Shown one piece after another: positions 41,345 to 49,053 of a stretch of 64,000 nt of DNA. Position numbers and translations under genes: made by a program. The notes beneath the pieces were generated by a model, which made no database searches, was not told where the DNA came from, and saw nothing but the letters and a program-made list of their open reading frames with translations. The stretch's first letter is position 1, and each line of letters begins with the position of its first letter. Origin of the DNA: Pseudoramibacter porci (GTDB lineage: Bacteria; Bacillota; Clostridia; Eubacteriales; Eubacteriaceae). Location: positions 1 through 64,000 of the forward strand of contig NZ_VUMO01000003.1 of NCBI RefSeq assembly GCF_009696145.1, written 5' to 3'.

Positions 41345-42895
41345 TTATTCGTCCGTTTTCTTTCTGCGTGAAGCAACACCAAAGAACGATCCACCCGCTA
41401 TCAAAAGAGCTGCGCCTGCAACTAGAAAATACATGGCCGCCTTAGAACCTGTTTCTGGAAGAGAGATTCCTTTTGCATCCGCTATTCTAACCATCAGATC
41501 AATCGTGCCATTGTTATTTTCAATAGAAGTTTCAGCTGTGCCGGCCCCCGAAACGGTGATTTGGGCAATCCCATTCGGTGTATTGCCGCCTTGATCCGTT
41601 ATTTCAACCGTCACAGGTGTTCCAAGAAGGGCGTATCCAGACGGCGCCTTCACTTCGGTAATGGTGTAGCTGCCAGCATCGAGACCCACAATGGAAACTA
41701 AACCATTTTTATCCGTTGTAACGGCTGCTTTGCCATCCACATCTTTATCATTATTTAAAACAACATTTCCATTTGAATCGTAAGTATAAGTTGCAATGAC
41801 TTTGCCCTGGGAATTTTTAATTTCGAACTGGGCGCCCGCAAGATCCTTAGAATCGTTGTTTTTATCTACCTTGTGAATCTTAAATCCATAGGTATAAGTC
41901 GTGACTTTATCGGTTAGATGACCAGTCGACGTTCCCGGATTATTGGTATATTCAAGGTCGATATCGTTGGGATTTCCAGTTTTACTGTCTACTTTAGCTT
42001 TTTCATTGAGTTTAGCGGAATAGGTTAATTCAACGTTTTTGCCTTCGTTCGCCGCAATATAGCTTTCTACAAAATTAACAGCAAACTTGTGGTCTGAACT
42101 GGTGACAGTGTAAGTGTTGCTGCCTGGAGCGACTTCATGTCCATCAACGATCACTTTCAAGGTGCTTGCATCAAATGTAAGCCCATCTGAGAAATTATCA
42201 TTCAGATTAAATTTCAAATTTTTTGCGTTTGCTTCATAAGTCGGAATTGCAGTTTGGACTCTATAATCCACCAGATCACCGATATTCACATTGTTTGCTT
42301 TTTTCCAATCGCTTGCTTCGTGTACATCTTTGTGATCAGCCACATTTTTCACAAGTGTCGTTTCATCATTTTTAGGTGTGACCGTTGTGTCCTTAGTCAG
42401 GTCAACCAGGATTGGTTTGGAGGCAATTTGACGATCGCCTGTCGTTTGCGTTTCGGCAATGACATAAAGACCGATGCCCACTGGATTGGAAATATCTGTA
42501 GCGGCAATATTATTAGCTTTTGCGTAATCAGCTAATGCCTTAGCAAGCTTGGCCGCTGCTGACGAATTATTGTAGGTTGTCTTGTTGTAGGAAAGGCCAT
42601 CTGTTGCAACTACTTTTCCCGTCGCATTTTCTACAATTTCATTATCAGCATTTAAACTATATGCCTTGTTCGCGCCAAAGAATCCGGCGAAATTTTTATT
42701 CGCAGTGTACGTAAAAATTCCATCGGACGGATTCGATGCATCCATAACTTTATACGCCGAATATTTCGCACCTTCTGTCCCATTGATACTCAACTTCGCT
42801 GTCTGCACAGGACTTGCAAATGCAGTACTTGAAAGACTCAGTATCATGATTAGAGGCATCAGAAACATTGCGATTTTCGTCATCAATTTTCTCAT
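41345..42895 (-). CDS. Major pilin (isopeptide-forming fimbrial subunit, LPETG)
   Basis: A 516-residue pilin. Signal peptide at about 1-28; pilin-motif-like VTPKN at 172-176, with K175 the probable polymerisation lysine. A D2-type fimbrial isopeptide domain spans about 180-340. A Cna-B domain at about 345-455 has the E-box YTITEVKAPSGY. The LPETG sorting motif at 479-483 is followed by a hydrophobic helix and RRKK tail. This is the SpaA/FimA type backbone subunit. GAGGAGA precedes the start. A 193-nt spacer separates it from the adhesin gene. Confidence 0.92.
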   Translation of the reverse strand: MRKLMTKIAMFLMPLIMILSLSSTAFASPVQTAKLSINGTEGAKYSAYKVMDASNPSDGIFTYTANKNFAGFFGANKAYSLNADNEIVENATGKVVATDGLSYNKTTYNNSSAAAKLAKALADYAKANNIAATDISNPVGIGLYVIAETQTTGDRQIASKPILVDLTKDTTVTPKNDETTLVKNVADHKDVHEASDWKKANNVNIGDLVDYRVQTAIPTYEANAKNLKFNLNDNFSDGLTFDASTLKVIVDGHEVAPGSNTYTVTSSDHKFAVNFVESYIAANEGKNVELTYSAKLNEKAKVDSKTGNPNDIDLEYTNNPGTSTGHLTDKVTTYTYGFKIHKVDKNNDSKDLAGAQFEIKNSQGKVIATYTYDSNGNVVLNNDKDVDGKAAVTTDKNGLVSIVGLDAGSYTITEVKAPSGYALLGTPVTVEITDQGGNTPNGIAQITVSGAGTAETSIENNNGTIDLMVRIADAKGISLPETGSKAAMYFLVAGAALLIAGGSFFGVASRRKKTDE

Positions 42896-43088
42896 AATTT
42901 TCTCCTCAGATTTTCTCCTTTTTCAGATTACTGTATACACAATATCCATTAATAACTTTTTCTCTTCTTTTTGGTATTACCCTCCTTTATTATTTATTCT
43001 CCATTTGTTATATGTACATGCGGCTCGCGGTATTGCTTTTTTAACCTAAATAAACAAAAGAGAAGGATATCATTGTAATAACCTATTT

Positions 43089-45635
43089 TTATAGCGAACT
43101 TCCCTTTTTATTAATAAGCACAAGCCATACTGACGAACCGAGCAAAAGGAGCATCATTCCTGCAAAATAGATACGGGCTGCCTGTAATCCTCCGGTTTCT
43201 GGCATATGAATCCCTTTATATTGGTATTTATTTGTTACCGTGAGATAGAATTGCCCGTTCTCATCCCGAGTGATTTTGCCGTATTCCGCTGTATATTGAG
43301 ATCCTTTTGAGATTTCTTTAACAGTATATTGATATGGGATGCCCATAGAATCCGAGATTTCCAAATTTTGAAAGCTCCCCTTCCAACTGGAAGTTTTGCT
43401 TAAAGTGATGGTTTTCCCTGTCGCCTGGCCATTCCGATACAATTCCATTGAGACGCTGTCAGGACGATTGTTTTCTGAATCGTCCGCCCATTTTTTCTGA
43501 ACTGTAACAGAGGTCTTATTCTTTCTCCTATTCACTAATACGAAATTTTCTGTGGTATGTTTGACGGCTTTATACAAATACAAGCCTGTATTTCCATAAT
43601 GCTCATCGTTAAAACCGCCCGGAGACTGATTAGTTCGAAGCGTATAGTGATCCATTGCACAAATCATATGGGCGACTTGGTCTTTCGTATATCCCTGTTT
43701 TTCCAAATGTTTGCTCTGCGGCCAGTTTGCATCTCCAAGGGGAAATCCGTAAGCAAATTTTTCTCTTCCACCTGCTTTATCCTGCAGCGTCATGGCGCCT
43801 TGTGTAGAAAGATAATTTCCGCTGATGCTGGACTGGAAAGTAAATAAATCTCTGACGTAAGAACCATTTTCAGGGATTACACCTCTCCCTGCGTAATTGA
43901 TGATCCATTTATGAGTATCTGAAACATCTGCATCTTTAATATAGGAATTAAACGTCTTTCCTCCGACCGTCACAGGCTTTGTCTGCAATGTAATCCCAAG
44001 GCTTCCCGTTCCGCCTACGTTGCCGGCATTTTTTTCGCCCAATGCGTATTGTGTGCCATTTTTATTTGCCGTTAATGCCGTTCTAGTAATGGCACTTTTG
44101 CCGCTGCCATCATCGGTTAGAGAGCTGCCACCGCCATTTACGTTATTGGGCCAACAGATCACCACATACTCTTCTCCGGTTTTTGATTTGTCTGGGCGAT
44201 TGACCGGAAGCCATATTTTTTCTGTACGCACAGCAGCATCCGACGCATCCGCTGTTGCCATCTGGTAATCTTGCGATTTTCCATCCTTTCCTGTAACAGA
44301 AATTTCCTTTAAGCTATATGAAATTTTATTTCCGGATTGATCCTCCATTGGCACATTCTCGAAATTTCCTTTCCATCCGGAAGCCGCATTAACCTGGATT
44401 CTTTGAACTTCTTTTCCATTTGCTAACAACGCAATGGTAACCGTATCATCGTTATGATTTTCCTGATCATCCCATTGTTTCGTGACATTGATATCTGTTA
44501 CATCATCCGCAGGCGTTGAATCCGGATTTGAATCCATCACATCACTGTATTTGTAATTGGAAAATGTAAATTTCGTTTCAGCCTGATCAGACAAATCGTC
44601 TTTTACCGATACTTTTTTAAACAAGTATACGGTCTTCCCACTGCCTGTCCGAAATCCTCCGGTTGACGCGTCATAGGTAAACAAACTGCTTGAATCAGCC
44701 GAGGAACTATCAGCTTTTGTGATTTTCCATGTCTTGCCGCCGTCTGTCAGAAATCCTTTGTATTGATTTTCATTATTACTTTCCTCTAGTCCCCACAATC
44801 GGTAAGCATTGCTTTTTAATACGACACCGCCATTTTCTACCTGCGCCCGCCAAGTCATAAAATCGGTATCATAAATCGATTGTCCGCCGAGCGTCTTGTA
44901 AAAGGCATCTTTTGTCAAAATATACTTAGCGTAGGAAGTTCCGTCTTTTCCCGTCAACACCCTGTCATTCAAAACATTGATCGCACCATCTGCCGTTGTC
45001 AGAACTCCGTTAGTCTGATAGGCTTCTGCTCTAAGCAATTTCACCGCACCTGCATTGCCGTCTGCAACAAGATAATCTGCCCCTTCCTCTATTTTGTTTA
45101 CTGGGACATAGACACTGGCATCGCTGTATCCGGCCTGAAAATCAGAAGATGTAGAAGCATCATTGATACGATAATTTGCCGCGACGGAATCCGGCATGTT
45201 CTCAATCATGTGGTATTGAATCATATTTCCGGACAAATCGTAAATCGGATATTTATTTGGCAGCGTATATTCCCAGGTAGAACTGTCTTTCGCATTGGCT
45301 GCTGAAAGGGTAACCGTCGTAAGAGGATGAGCGGGATCAACCGTATAAAGAATAAATTCCAAACTTTTAGGCCGTTTACTGGTATCGCCATTTTCTCCGG
45401 ACCATTTTTTTATGATGGTAATCGTTCGTTCTCCAACGGATGAATCTGCACTGCTTAAACTGCTTGTTGCAAGAGAATTAGGCTTGTTTTTCAAGGCTGC
45501 GTCTTTTTGATTCATTGAACTCGCGTAAGCGTTAGTCATTCCGTCTGATAAAACCATCCCGAAAACTAATACCACGGTCCATAAAAAAGCCAGCATCTGT
45601 ACTTTCCATTTTGTTTTCTTTCTGAAATGTTTCAT
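43089..45635 (-). CDS. Large pilus-tip adhesin with Cna-B domains (MPETG)
   Basis: An 848-residue surface protein with a signal peptide (about 1-38). Cna-B-type repeats begin ITIIKKWSGENGDTSKRPKSLE (about 70), DINVTKQWDDQENHNDDTV (about 387) and SVTVQKKWADDSENNRPDSV (about 715). The intervening region carries two similar segments (PVNKIEEGADYLVADG and PVNRPDKSKTGEEYVVICW), suggesting duplicated lectin-like units. MPETG, a hydrophobic helix and a short basic tail end the protein. It is first in the pilus operon. Ligand unknown. Confidence 0.85.
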   Translation of the reverse strand: MKHFRKKTKWKVQMLAFLWTVVLVFGMVLSDGMTNAYASSMNQKDAALKNKPNSLATSSLSSADSSVGERTITIIKKWSGENGDTSKRPKSLEFILYTVDPAHPLTTVTLSAANAKDSSTWEYTLPNKYPIYDLSGNMIQYHMIENMPDSVAANYRINDASTSSDFQAGYSDASVYVPVNKIEEGADYLVADGNAGAVKLLRAEAYQTNGVLTTADGAINVLNDRVLTGKDGTSYAKYILTKDAFYKTLGGQSIYDTDFMTWRAQVENGGVVLKSNAYRLWGLEESNNENQYKGFLTDGGKTWKITKADSSSADSSSLFTYDASTGGFRTGSGKTVYLFKKVSVKDDLSDQAETKFTFSNYKYSDVMDSNPDSTPADDVTDINVTKQWDDQENHNDDTVTIALLANGKEVQRIQVNAASGWKGNFENVPMEDQSGNKISYSLKEISVTGKDGKSQDYQMATADASDAAVRTEKIWLPVNRPDKSKTGEEYVVICWPNNVNGGGSSLTDDGSGKSAITRTALTANKNGTQYALGEKNAGNVGGTGSLGITLQTKPVTVGGKTFNSYIKDADVSDTHKWIINYAGRGVIPENGSYVRDLFTFQSSISGNYLSTQGAMTLQDKAGGREKFAYGFPLGDANWPQSKHLEKQGYTKDQVAHMICAMDHYTLRTNQSPGGFNDEHYGNTGLYLYKAVKHTTENFVLVNRRKNKTSVTVQKKWADDSENNRPDSVSMELYRNGQATGKTITLSKTSSWKGSFQNLEISDSMGIPYQYTVKEISKGSQYTAEYGKITRDENGQFYLTVTNKYQYKGIHMPETGGLQAARIYFAGMMLLLLGSSVWLVLINKKGSSL

Positions 45636-45735
45636 TCCACATCTCCTGCAATCAATCCTTATCCGTTATTCAAATCTGCCCTTTCTGGCATTTTTTAATA
45701 CCCATACAGAGGCAAACAATATTTTTACTTTCAAA

Positions 45736-46581
45736 TTATTTTTCAGTTGCTTGTTCATATTTGTCCAAAAATGGTTGATGGTACCTTTTAACCCCTTCCC
45801 GTCTTGCTTTGACTGCTTCTTCCAAAGTTGGATAAGTCCCTAAATAATATCGAACTTTATTCAGCGTAATGCTCGCCCGATATGTACCTTGGCTGGTCCG
45901 AAAAACACCGGTATAACCTGTTTTATTGTCGATACGCTTTTTTCTTTTTAAGAATTCAACACAGCTGTTCTCAACAAAATGCAGGTTATCGCGAAGTTTT
46001 TTCCCATTTTCCTCTCGGACATGACCGCAGCTGACCGTATGTCCATGTAAAAGCGCATCTTCGGTAAAATCCTTTTCTTTCCCGCAGGTACAGCGGCAAT
46101 GCCAGATTGCACTCCCTTTTTTGTCTCTTTTATCAGTCAAGTGCAATGCCGTAAGTTCACCAAACGTCTTACCCGTTAAATCCAGAGGGTGTCCTTTCTT
46201 TTTATTTGTACCGCACCCGCATCCGCAATCACGGCGATGTCCGCGCACCAGATACCTTTCGTTCACTTCACATACTTGTCCGCAGCTGCAGCGGCATGTC
46301 CAGATGATTGAACCATCAGATCCTCTTTTATCTGTTGGCGACAAGGCAAGAAGCTCGCCAAACTGCATGCCTGACAAATCTCTATATTTTTTCTGATTTT
46401 GTCTCATCAAACAGCCACAGCTTTTGGTTCTGCCGCTAACGAGATTGGTGTAATAGACCGACGTATCTTTTCCACAGTCACAGCGACAACGGCATTTCTT
46501 TGCGCCTTTTTTTGTGCGGAAGATGTCCAGCACGGTCAGCTTCCCAAACTTTTTCCCGATCAAATCTTGGTTATTTGTCAT
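45736..46581 (-). CDS. Three cysteine-module protein with C-terminal AP2 DNA-binding domain
   Basis: A 281-residue basic protein. Three tandem modules of about 55 residues (6-60, 69-125, 135-188) share the pattern (L-x-G-x-x-FG-x-L) ... CRCxCG ... SCGC and are probably zinc-binding. An AP2-type domain follows at about 219-268 (TGYTGVFRTSQGTYRASI, YYLGTYPTLEEAVKAR). Such modules occur in phage and mobile-element proteins, often beside HNH nucleases, but no HNH motif is seen here. It lies 100 nt upstream of the pilus operon on the same strand, so a regulatory role is possible. Confidence 0.78.
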   Translation of the reverse strand: MTNNQDLIGKKFGKLTVLDIFRTKKGAKKCRCRCDCGKDTSVYYTNLVSGRTKSCGCLMRQNQKKYRDLSGMQFGELLALSPTDKRGSDGSIIWTCRCSCGQVCEVNERYLVRGHRRDCGCGCGTNKKKGHPLDLTGKTFGELTALHLTDKRDKKGSAIWHCRCTCGKEKDFTEDALLHGHTVSCGHVREENGKKLRDNLHFVENSCVEFLKRKKRIDNKTGYTGVFRTSQGTYRASITLNKVRYYLGTYPTLEEAVKARREGVKRYHQPFLDKYEQATEK

Positions 46582-46615
46582 CAGTCTTTTTCCTTTCCCT
46601 TTTTAATGGGAAATC

Positions 46616-46638
46616 TGTCAAAAAAAGCAGACATTATT
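46616..46638 (+). repeat. Inverted repeat copy 1 (23 bp)
   Basis: Pattern TGTC-A7-GCAGACATTATT. It matches the reverse complement of 46735-46757 at 22 of 23 positions. Each copy is itself a partial dyad (TGTC...GACA spaced 10 nt), as expected for a recombinase site. Copies are separated by 96 bp. Confidence 0.85.
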
Positions 46639-46719
46639 TCACACAGCTAATTTGCTACTAATTTTTAGAATTTTCCATATTTCTCTCTAAATTTTACTTG
46701 TTTTATTTTTTTTATTATC

Positions 46720-47379
46720 TTAACACCCTTTGTTAATAATGTCTACTTTTTTTGACATTTTTTTCTTTTTTTCTTGCCTTTTTAGCCAATTCCGCAAAGT
46801 AGAATAGCTGACGCCAAGAATCCTAGCGCCCTTGCGCAAGCTCATTTTTTTCTTTCTGACTTTGTCGGCAATATCATCAAATTGATCTGGAATAGGAATT
46901 CGTGGCCTTCCAAATCGAGCGCCCCGCTTTTTCGCTTCTCGAATGCCTTCCAACTGCCGCTGATGTGTATTCTCCCTCTCAACCTGGGCCACGTAGGAAA
47001 GGATCTGAAGAACCAAATCCGCAACAAATTTTCCAGTTACTCCACCGATCGCACGGCGCGTATCAAGCAGTGGAAAGTCCAATACAATCACATCGGCTTT
47101 TTTTACTTTTGTCAAAATACGCCATTGTTCTATTATGTCGTCGTAATTGCGACCCAAACGATCAATGGACTTGATGTATAATTCATCGTGCGCTTGTATT
47201 TTTTTGATTAATTTCTGGTACCCCGGTCGGTCAAAATCTTTTCCGGATTGCTTATCAATAAATAAATTATTTTTTTTAATCCCGATTTGACTTAACGCCG
47301 TGATCTGCCTAGCTAAATTTTGATCTTTACTGGATACTCTCGCATATCCATACTGATGTGCCTGTTTACTTCTCATCAT
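46720..47379 (-). CDS. Serine recombinase (resolvase/invertase family)
   Basis: A 219-residue small serine recombinase. The N-terminal catalytic domain has YARVSSKDQN (nucleophile Ser16) and SIDRLGRNYDDI (catalytic Arg). A long helix follows, then RPRIP and a C-terminal helix-turn-helix (about 183-208, SLRKGARILGVSYSTLRNWL). The layout is that of Hin/TnpR enzymes, not the large serine integrases or IS607. Its last codons (SKKVDII) are encoded within one arm of the 23-bp inverted repeat. It probably acts on nearby sites to invert or resolve DNA. Confidence 0.88.
   Translation of the reverse strand: MMRSKQAHQYGYARVSSKDQNLARQITALSQIGIKKNNLFIDKQSGKDFDRPGYQKLIKKIQAHDELYIKSIDRLGRNYDDIIEQWRILTKVKKADVIVLDFPLLDTRRAIGGVTGKFVADLVLQILSYVAQVERENTHQRQLEGIREAKKRGARFGRPRIPIPDQFDDIADKVRKKKMSLRKGARILGVSYSTLRNWLKRQEKKKKMSKKVDIINKGC
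46735..46757 (-). repeat. Inverted repeat copy 2 (23 bp), inside the recombinase gene
   Basis: On the minus strand it reads TGTC-A7-GTAGACATTATT, one mismatch from copy 1. It encodes the Ser-Lys-Lys-Val-Asp-Ile-Ile near the recombinase C terminus. Copy 1, read on the plus strand in the same frame, encodes Ser-Lys-Lys-Ala-Asp-Ile-Ile and then Ser-His-Ser-stop. Confidence 0.85.
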
Positions 47380-47689
47380 ATTCTCAACCTTCCCTCTTAA
47401 TTACATCATCAAATTGCTGCTCTTTTGTCGATTCATTATTTATCTTGGACATAAAAAAAGACCCCTCCATGTCGTGTCTATTTGCAAGTATTACAACTCG
47501 ATTTTTAGACAAAGAGACGTCTCAATACTGTAGACAATTAACCTACACACCAAAACGGTGAAGAAGAAGAGATAGCTTCGAAGAGCTTCTTATTACTATT
47601 GCCTTTTATTTTTCTGTAAAGATAAAGGTAAGCAAATATAAAAAGAGCCGGTGCATTGCACCGACTCCTGATGATCGATATAAACGAGA
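47380..47689. other. Recombinase upstream region with TAGACA half-sites
   Basis: About 310 nt without a gene. TGTCTA (47475-47480) faces TAGACA (47506-47511), and a further GTAGACA lies at 47530-47536; the same GTAGACA core occurs in the 23-bp repeat. They may be recombinase binding half-sites. The right end holds the terminator of the acyl-CoA dehydrogenase gene. Confidence 0.4.
47636..47667 (-). terminator. Terminator of the acyl-CoA dehydrogenase gene
   Basis: GAGCCGGTGC pairs with GCACCGACTC (one mismatch) around a 3-nt loop; T-rich on the minus strand. Confidence 0.8.
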
Positions 47690-48859
47690 TTAGAATCTGC
47701 CGATTGTGTTGTTTGCGGTGACGATTCTCTGGATTTCGTTGGTCCCTTCGAAGATCTGGAAGATCTTAGCGTCGCGCATGAGTTTTTCAACCGGGTATTC
47801 ACGGCAGTAGCCGTAGCCGCCGAACATCTGAACCGCTTCAGTGGTGATTTCCATTGCCGCGTCAGAAGCGAAGCATTTTGCCATAGCCGCTTCTTTGGTG
47901 TAGCGTTTGCCCTGATCCATCAATGTCAGTGCGTAAGCGTTGAGCTGACGAGCTGCTTCGATCTTGATCGCCATATCAGCAATCTTGAACTGCATTGCCT
48001 GGAATTTCAGGACTGAACGGCCGAACTGCTGACGTTCTTTACAATATGCGATGGCTTCGTCCATTGCTCTCTGAGCGATACCGACGGAGACAACACCCAT
48101 CCAAGCACGTGCCTGGTCGAGGGTTTCCATTGCGATCTTGAAGCCTTCGCCTTCAGCGCCGAGGAGGTTTTCCTTCGGAACGCGGACGTCTTCGAAGATA
48201 ACTTCTGCTGTGTTGGACAGACGGATCCCCATCTTGTCTTCTTCTTTACCTGTTGACAGGCCCGGTGTGCCCTTTTCAACCAAGAAGATGGACATGCCGT
48301 GGTGTGTGCCCTTGGATTTATCAGTCATGGCTGTGACGCAGTAGAAATCTGCGATCCCGCCGTTGGTGATGAAGCATTTTGTCCCGTTGATGATGTAATC
48401 ATCGCCGTCTTTAACTGCTGTGGTTTTGCCAGCAGCCGGGTCAGAACCTGCACCAGGTTCAGTCAGGGCAAATGCGCCGAAACCGCCGTTGCAGAGGATG
48501 TCGCAAACGCGGGATTTCTGTTCGTCGTTGCCGGCGATCAGAACAGGTTTGGTCCCAAGGCCAGAAGCGGAGATGGTCGTTGCGAAGCCGGCATCTGCTC
48601 TTGCCATTTCTTCGAAAAGTGCCGCGATATCGACACGGGACATCCCTTCTTCATCGTCCGGACCGGAAATTTCCATTCCGCCGTATTCTGTCGGAACTTC
48701 CAAAATGTTCAGGCCCATTTCCTTAGCCTTGTCGTACATTTCGGTTGGGAATTCGCCTGATCTGTCGTAATCCTTTGCCTGTTCGATGACTTCTCTTTCG
48801 CAGAATTCATGAACGTCGTTCAATAAGTCCTTCGCCTGGTCAGAAATTTGATAAGCCAT
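47690..48859 (-). CDS. Acyl-CoA dehydrogenase (short-chain, butyryl-CoA dehydrogenase-like)
   Basis: A 389-residue flavoprotein. FALTEPGAGSD (about 140), CFITNGGIADFYCV (about 170), and the catalytic-base region IFEGTNEIQRI near the C terminus, with the glutamate in the expected place. It reduces enoyl-CoA (crotonyl-CoA to butyryl-CoA) or runs in reverse; in Clostridia it normally works with EtfAB. No etf, thl, crt or hbd gene lies in the window, so it stands apart from the usual cluster and could prefer another chain length. Confidence 0.9.
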   Translation of the reverse strand: MAYQISDQAKDLLNDVHEFCEREVIEQAKDYDRSGEFPTEMYDKAKEMGLNILEVPTEYGGMEISGPDDEEGMSRVDIAALFEEMARADAGFATTISASGLGTKPVLIAGNDEQKSRVCDILCNGGFGAFALTEPGAGSDPAAGKTTAVKDGDDYIINGTKCFITNGGIADFYCVTAMTDKSKGTHHGMSIFLVEKGTPGLSTGKEEDKMGIRLSNTAEVIFEDVRVPKENLLGAEGEGFKIAMETLDQARAWMGVVSVGIAQRAMDEAIAYCKERQQFGRSVLKFQAMQFKIADMAIKIEAARQLNAYALTLMDQGKRYTKEAAMAKCFASDAAMEITTEAVQMFGGYGYCREYPVEKLMRDAKIFQIFEGTNEIQRIVTANNTIGRF

Positions 48860-48920
48860 GTTTTAGTTTCCCTTCTTCTCTTTAAAATTTTCTCTTTTCA
48901 AATTTTTCCGCAAAATTTAT

Positions 48921-48968
48921 AAAAAAGTTCTGTCAATCCGGAATGAGAAGGTTCCGAATTAACAGAAC
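48921..48968 (-). terminator. Terminator of the lactate-dehydrogenase-like gene
   Basis: A 17-bp stem with two G-U-type pairs on the minus strand (GTTCTGT...ACAGAAC outer arms), followed by TTTTTT. Confidence 0.8.
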
Positions 48969-49053
48969 ATATTATATCACAGATTTTTCGTGTTGAAAAG
49001 TAAACTGTGAAATATTTGTCAATTTATTAAATTTATCTTTAAAAAGATAATAT

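Larger units (their letters stand above)
38700..47640. other. Low-GC pilus island
   Basis: From the MATE start to the acyl-CoA dehydrogenase terminator the base composition drops sharply. The block holds a complete sortase-pilus operon, a cysteine-module/AP2 protein, a serine recombinase and a truncated cupin at its left edge. The content is typical of a transferred surface-structure island, though I found no flanking direct repeats and no tRNA at either border. Confidence 0.6.

Noticed and set aside
46720-47379. IS607-type transposase
   Set aside because: The helix-turn-helix is at the C terminus and no TnpB gene is adjacent; it fits Hin/TnpR enzymes.
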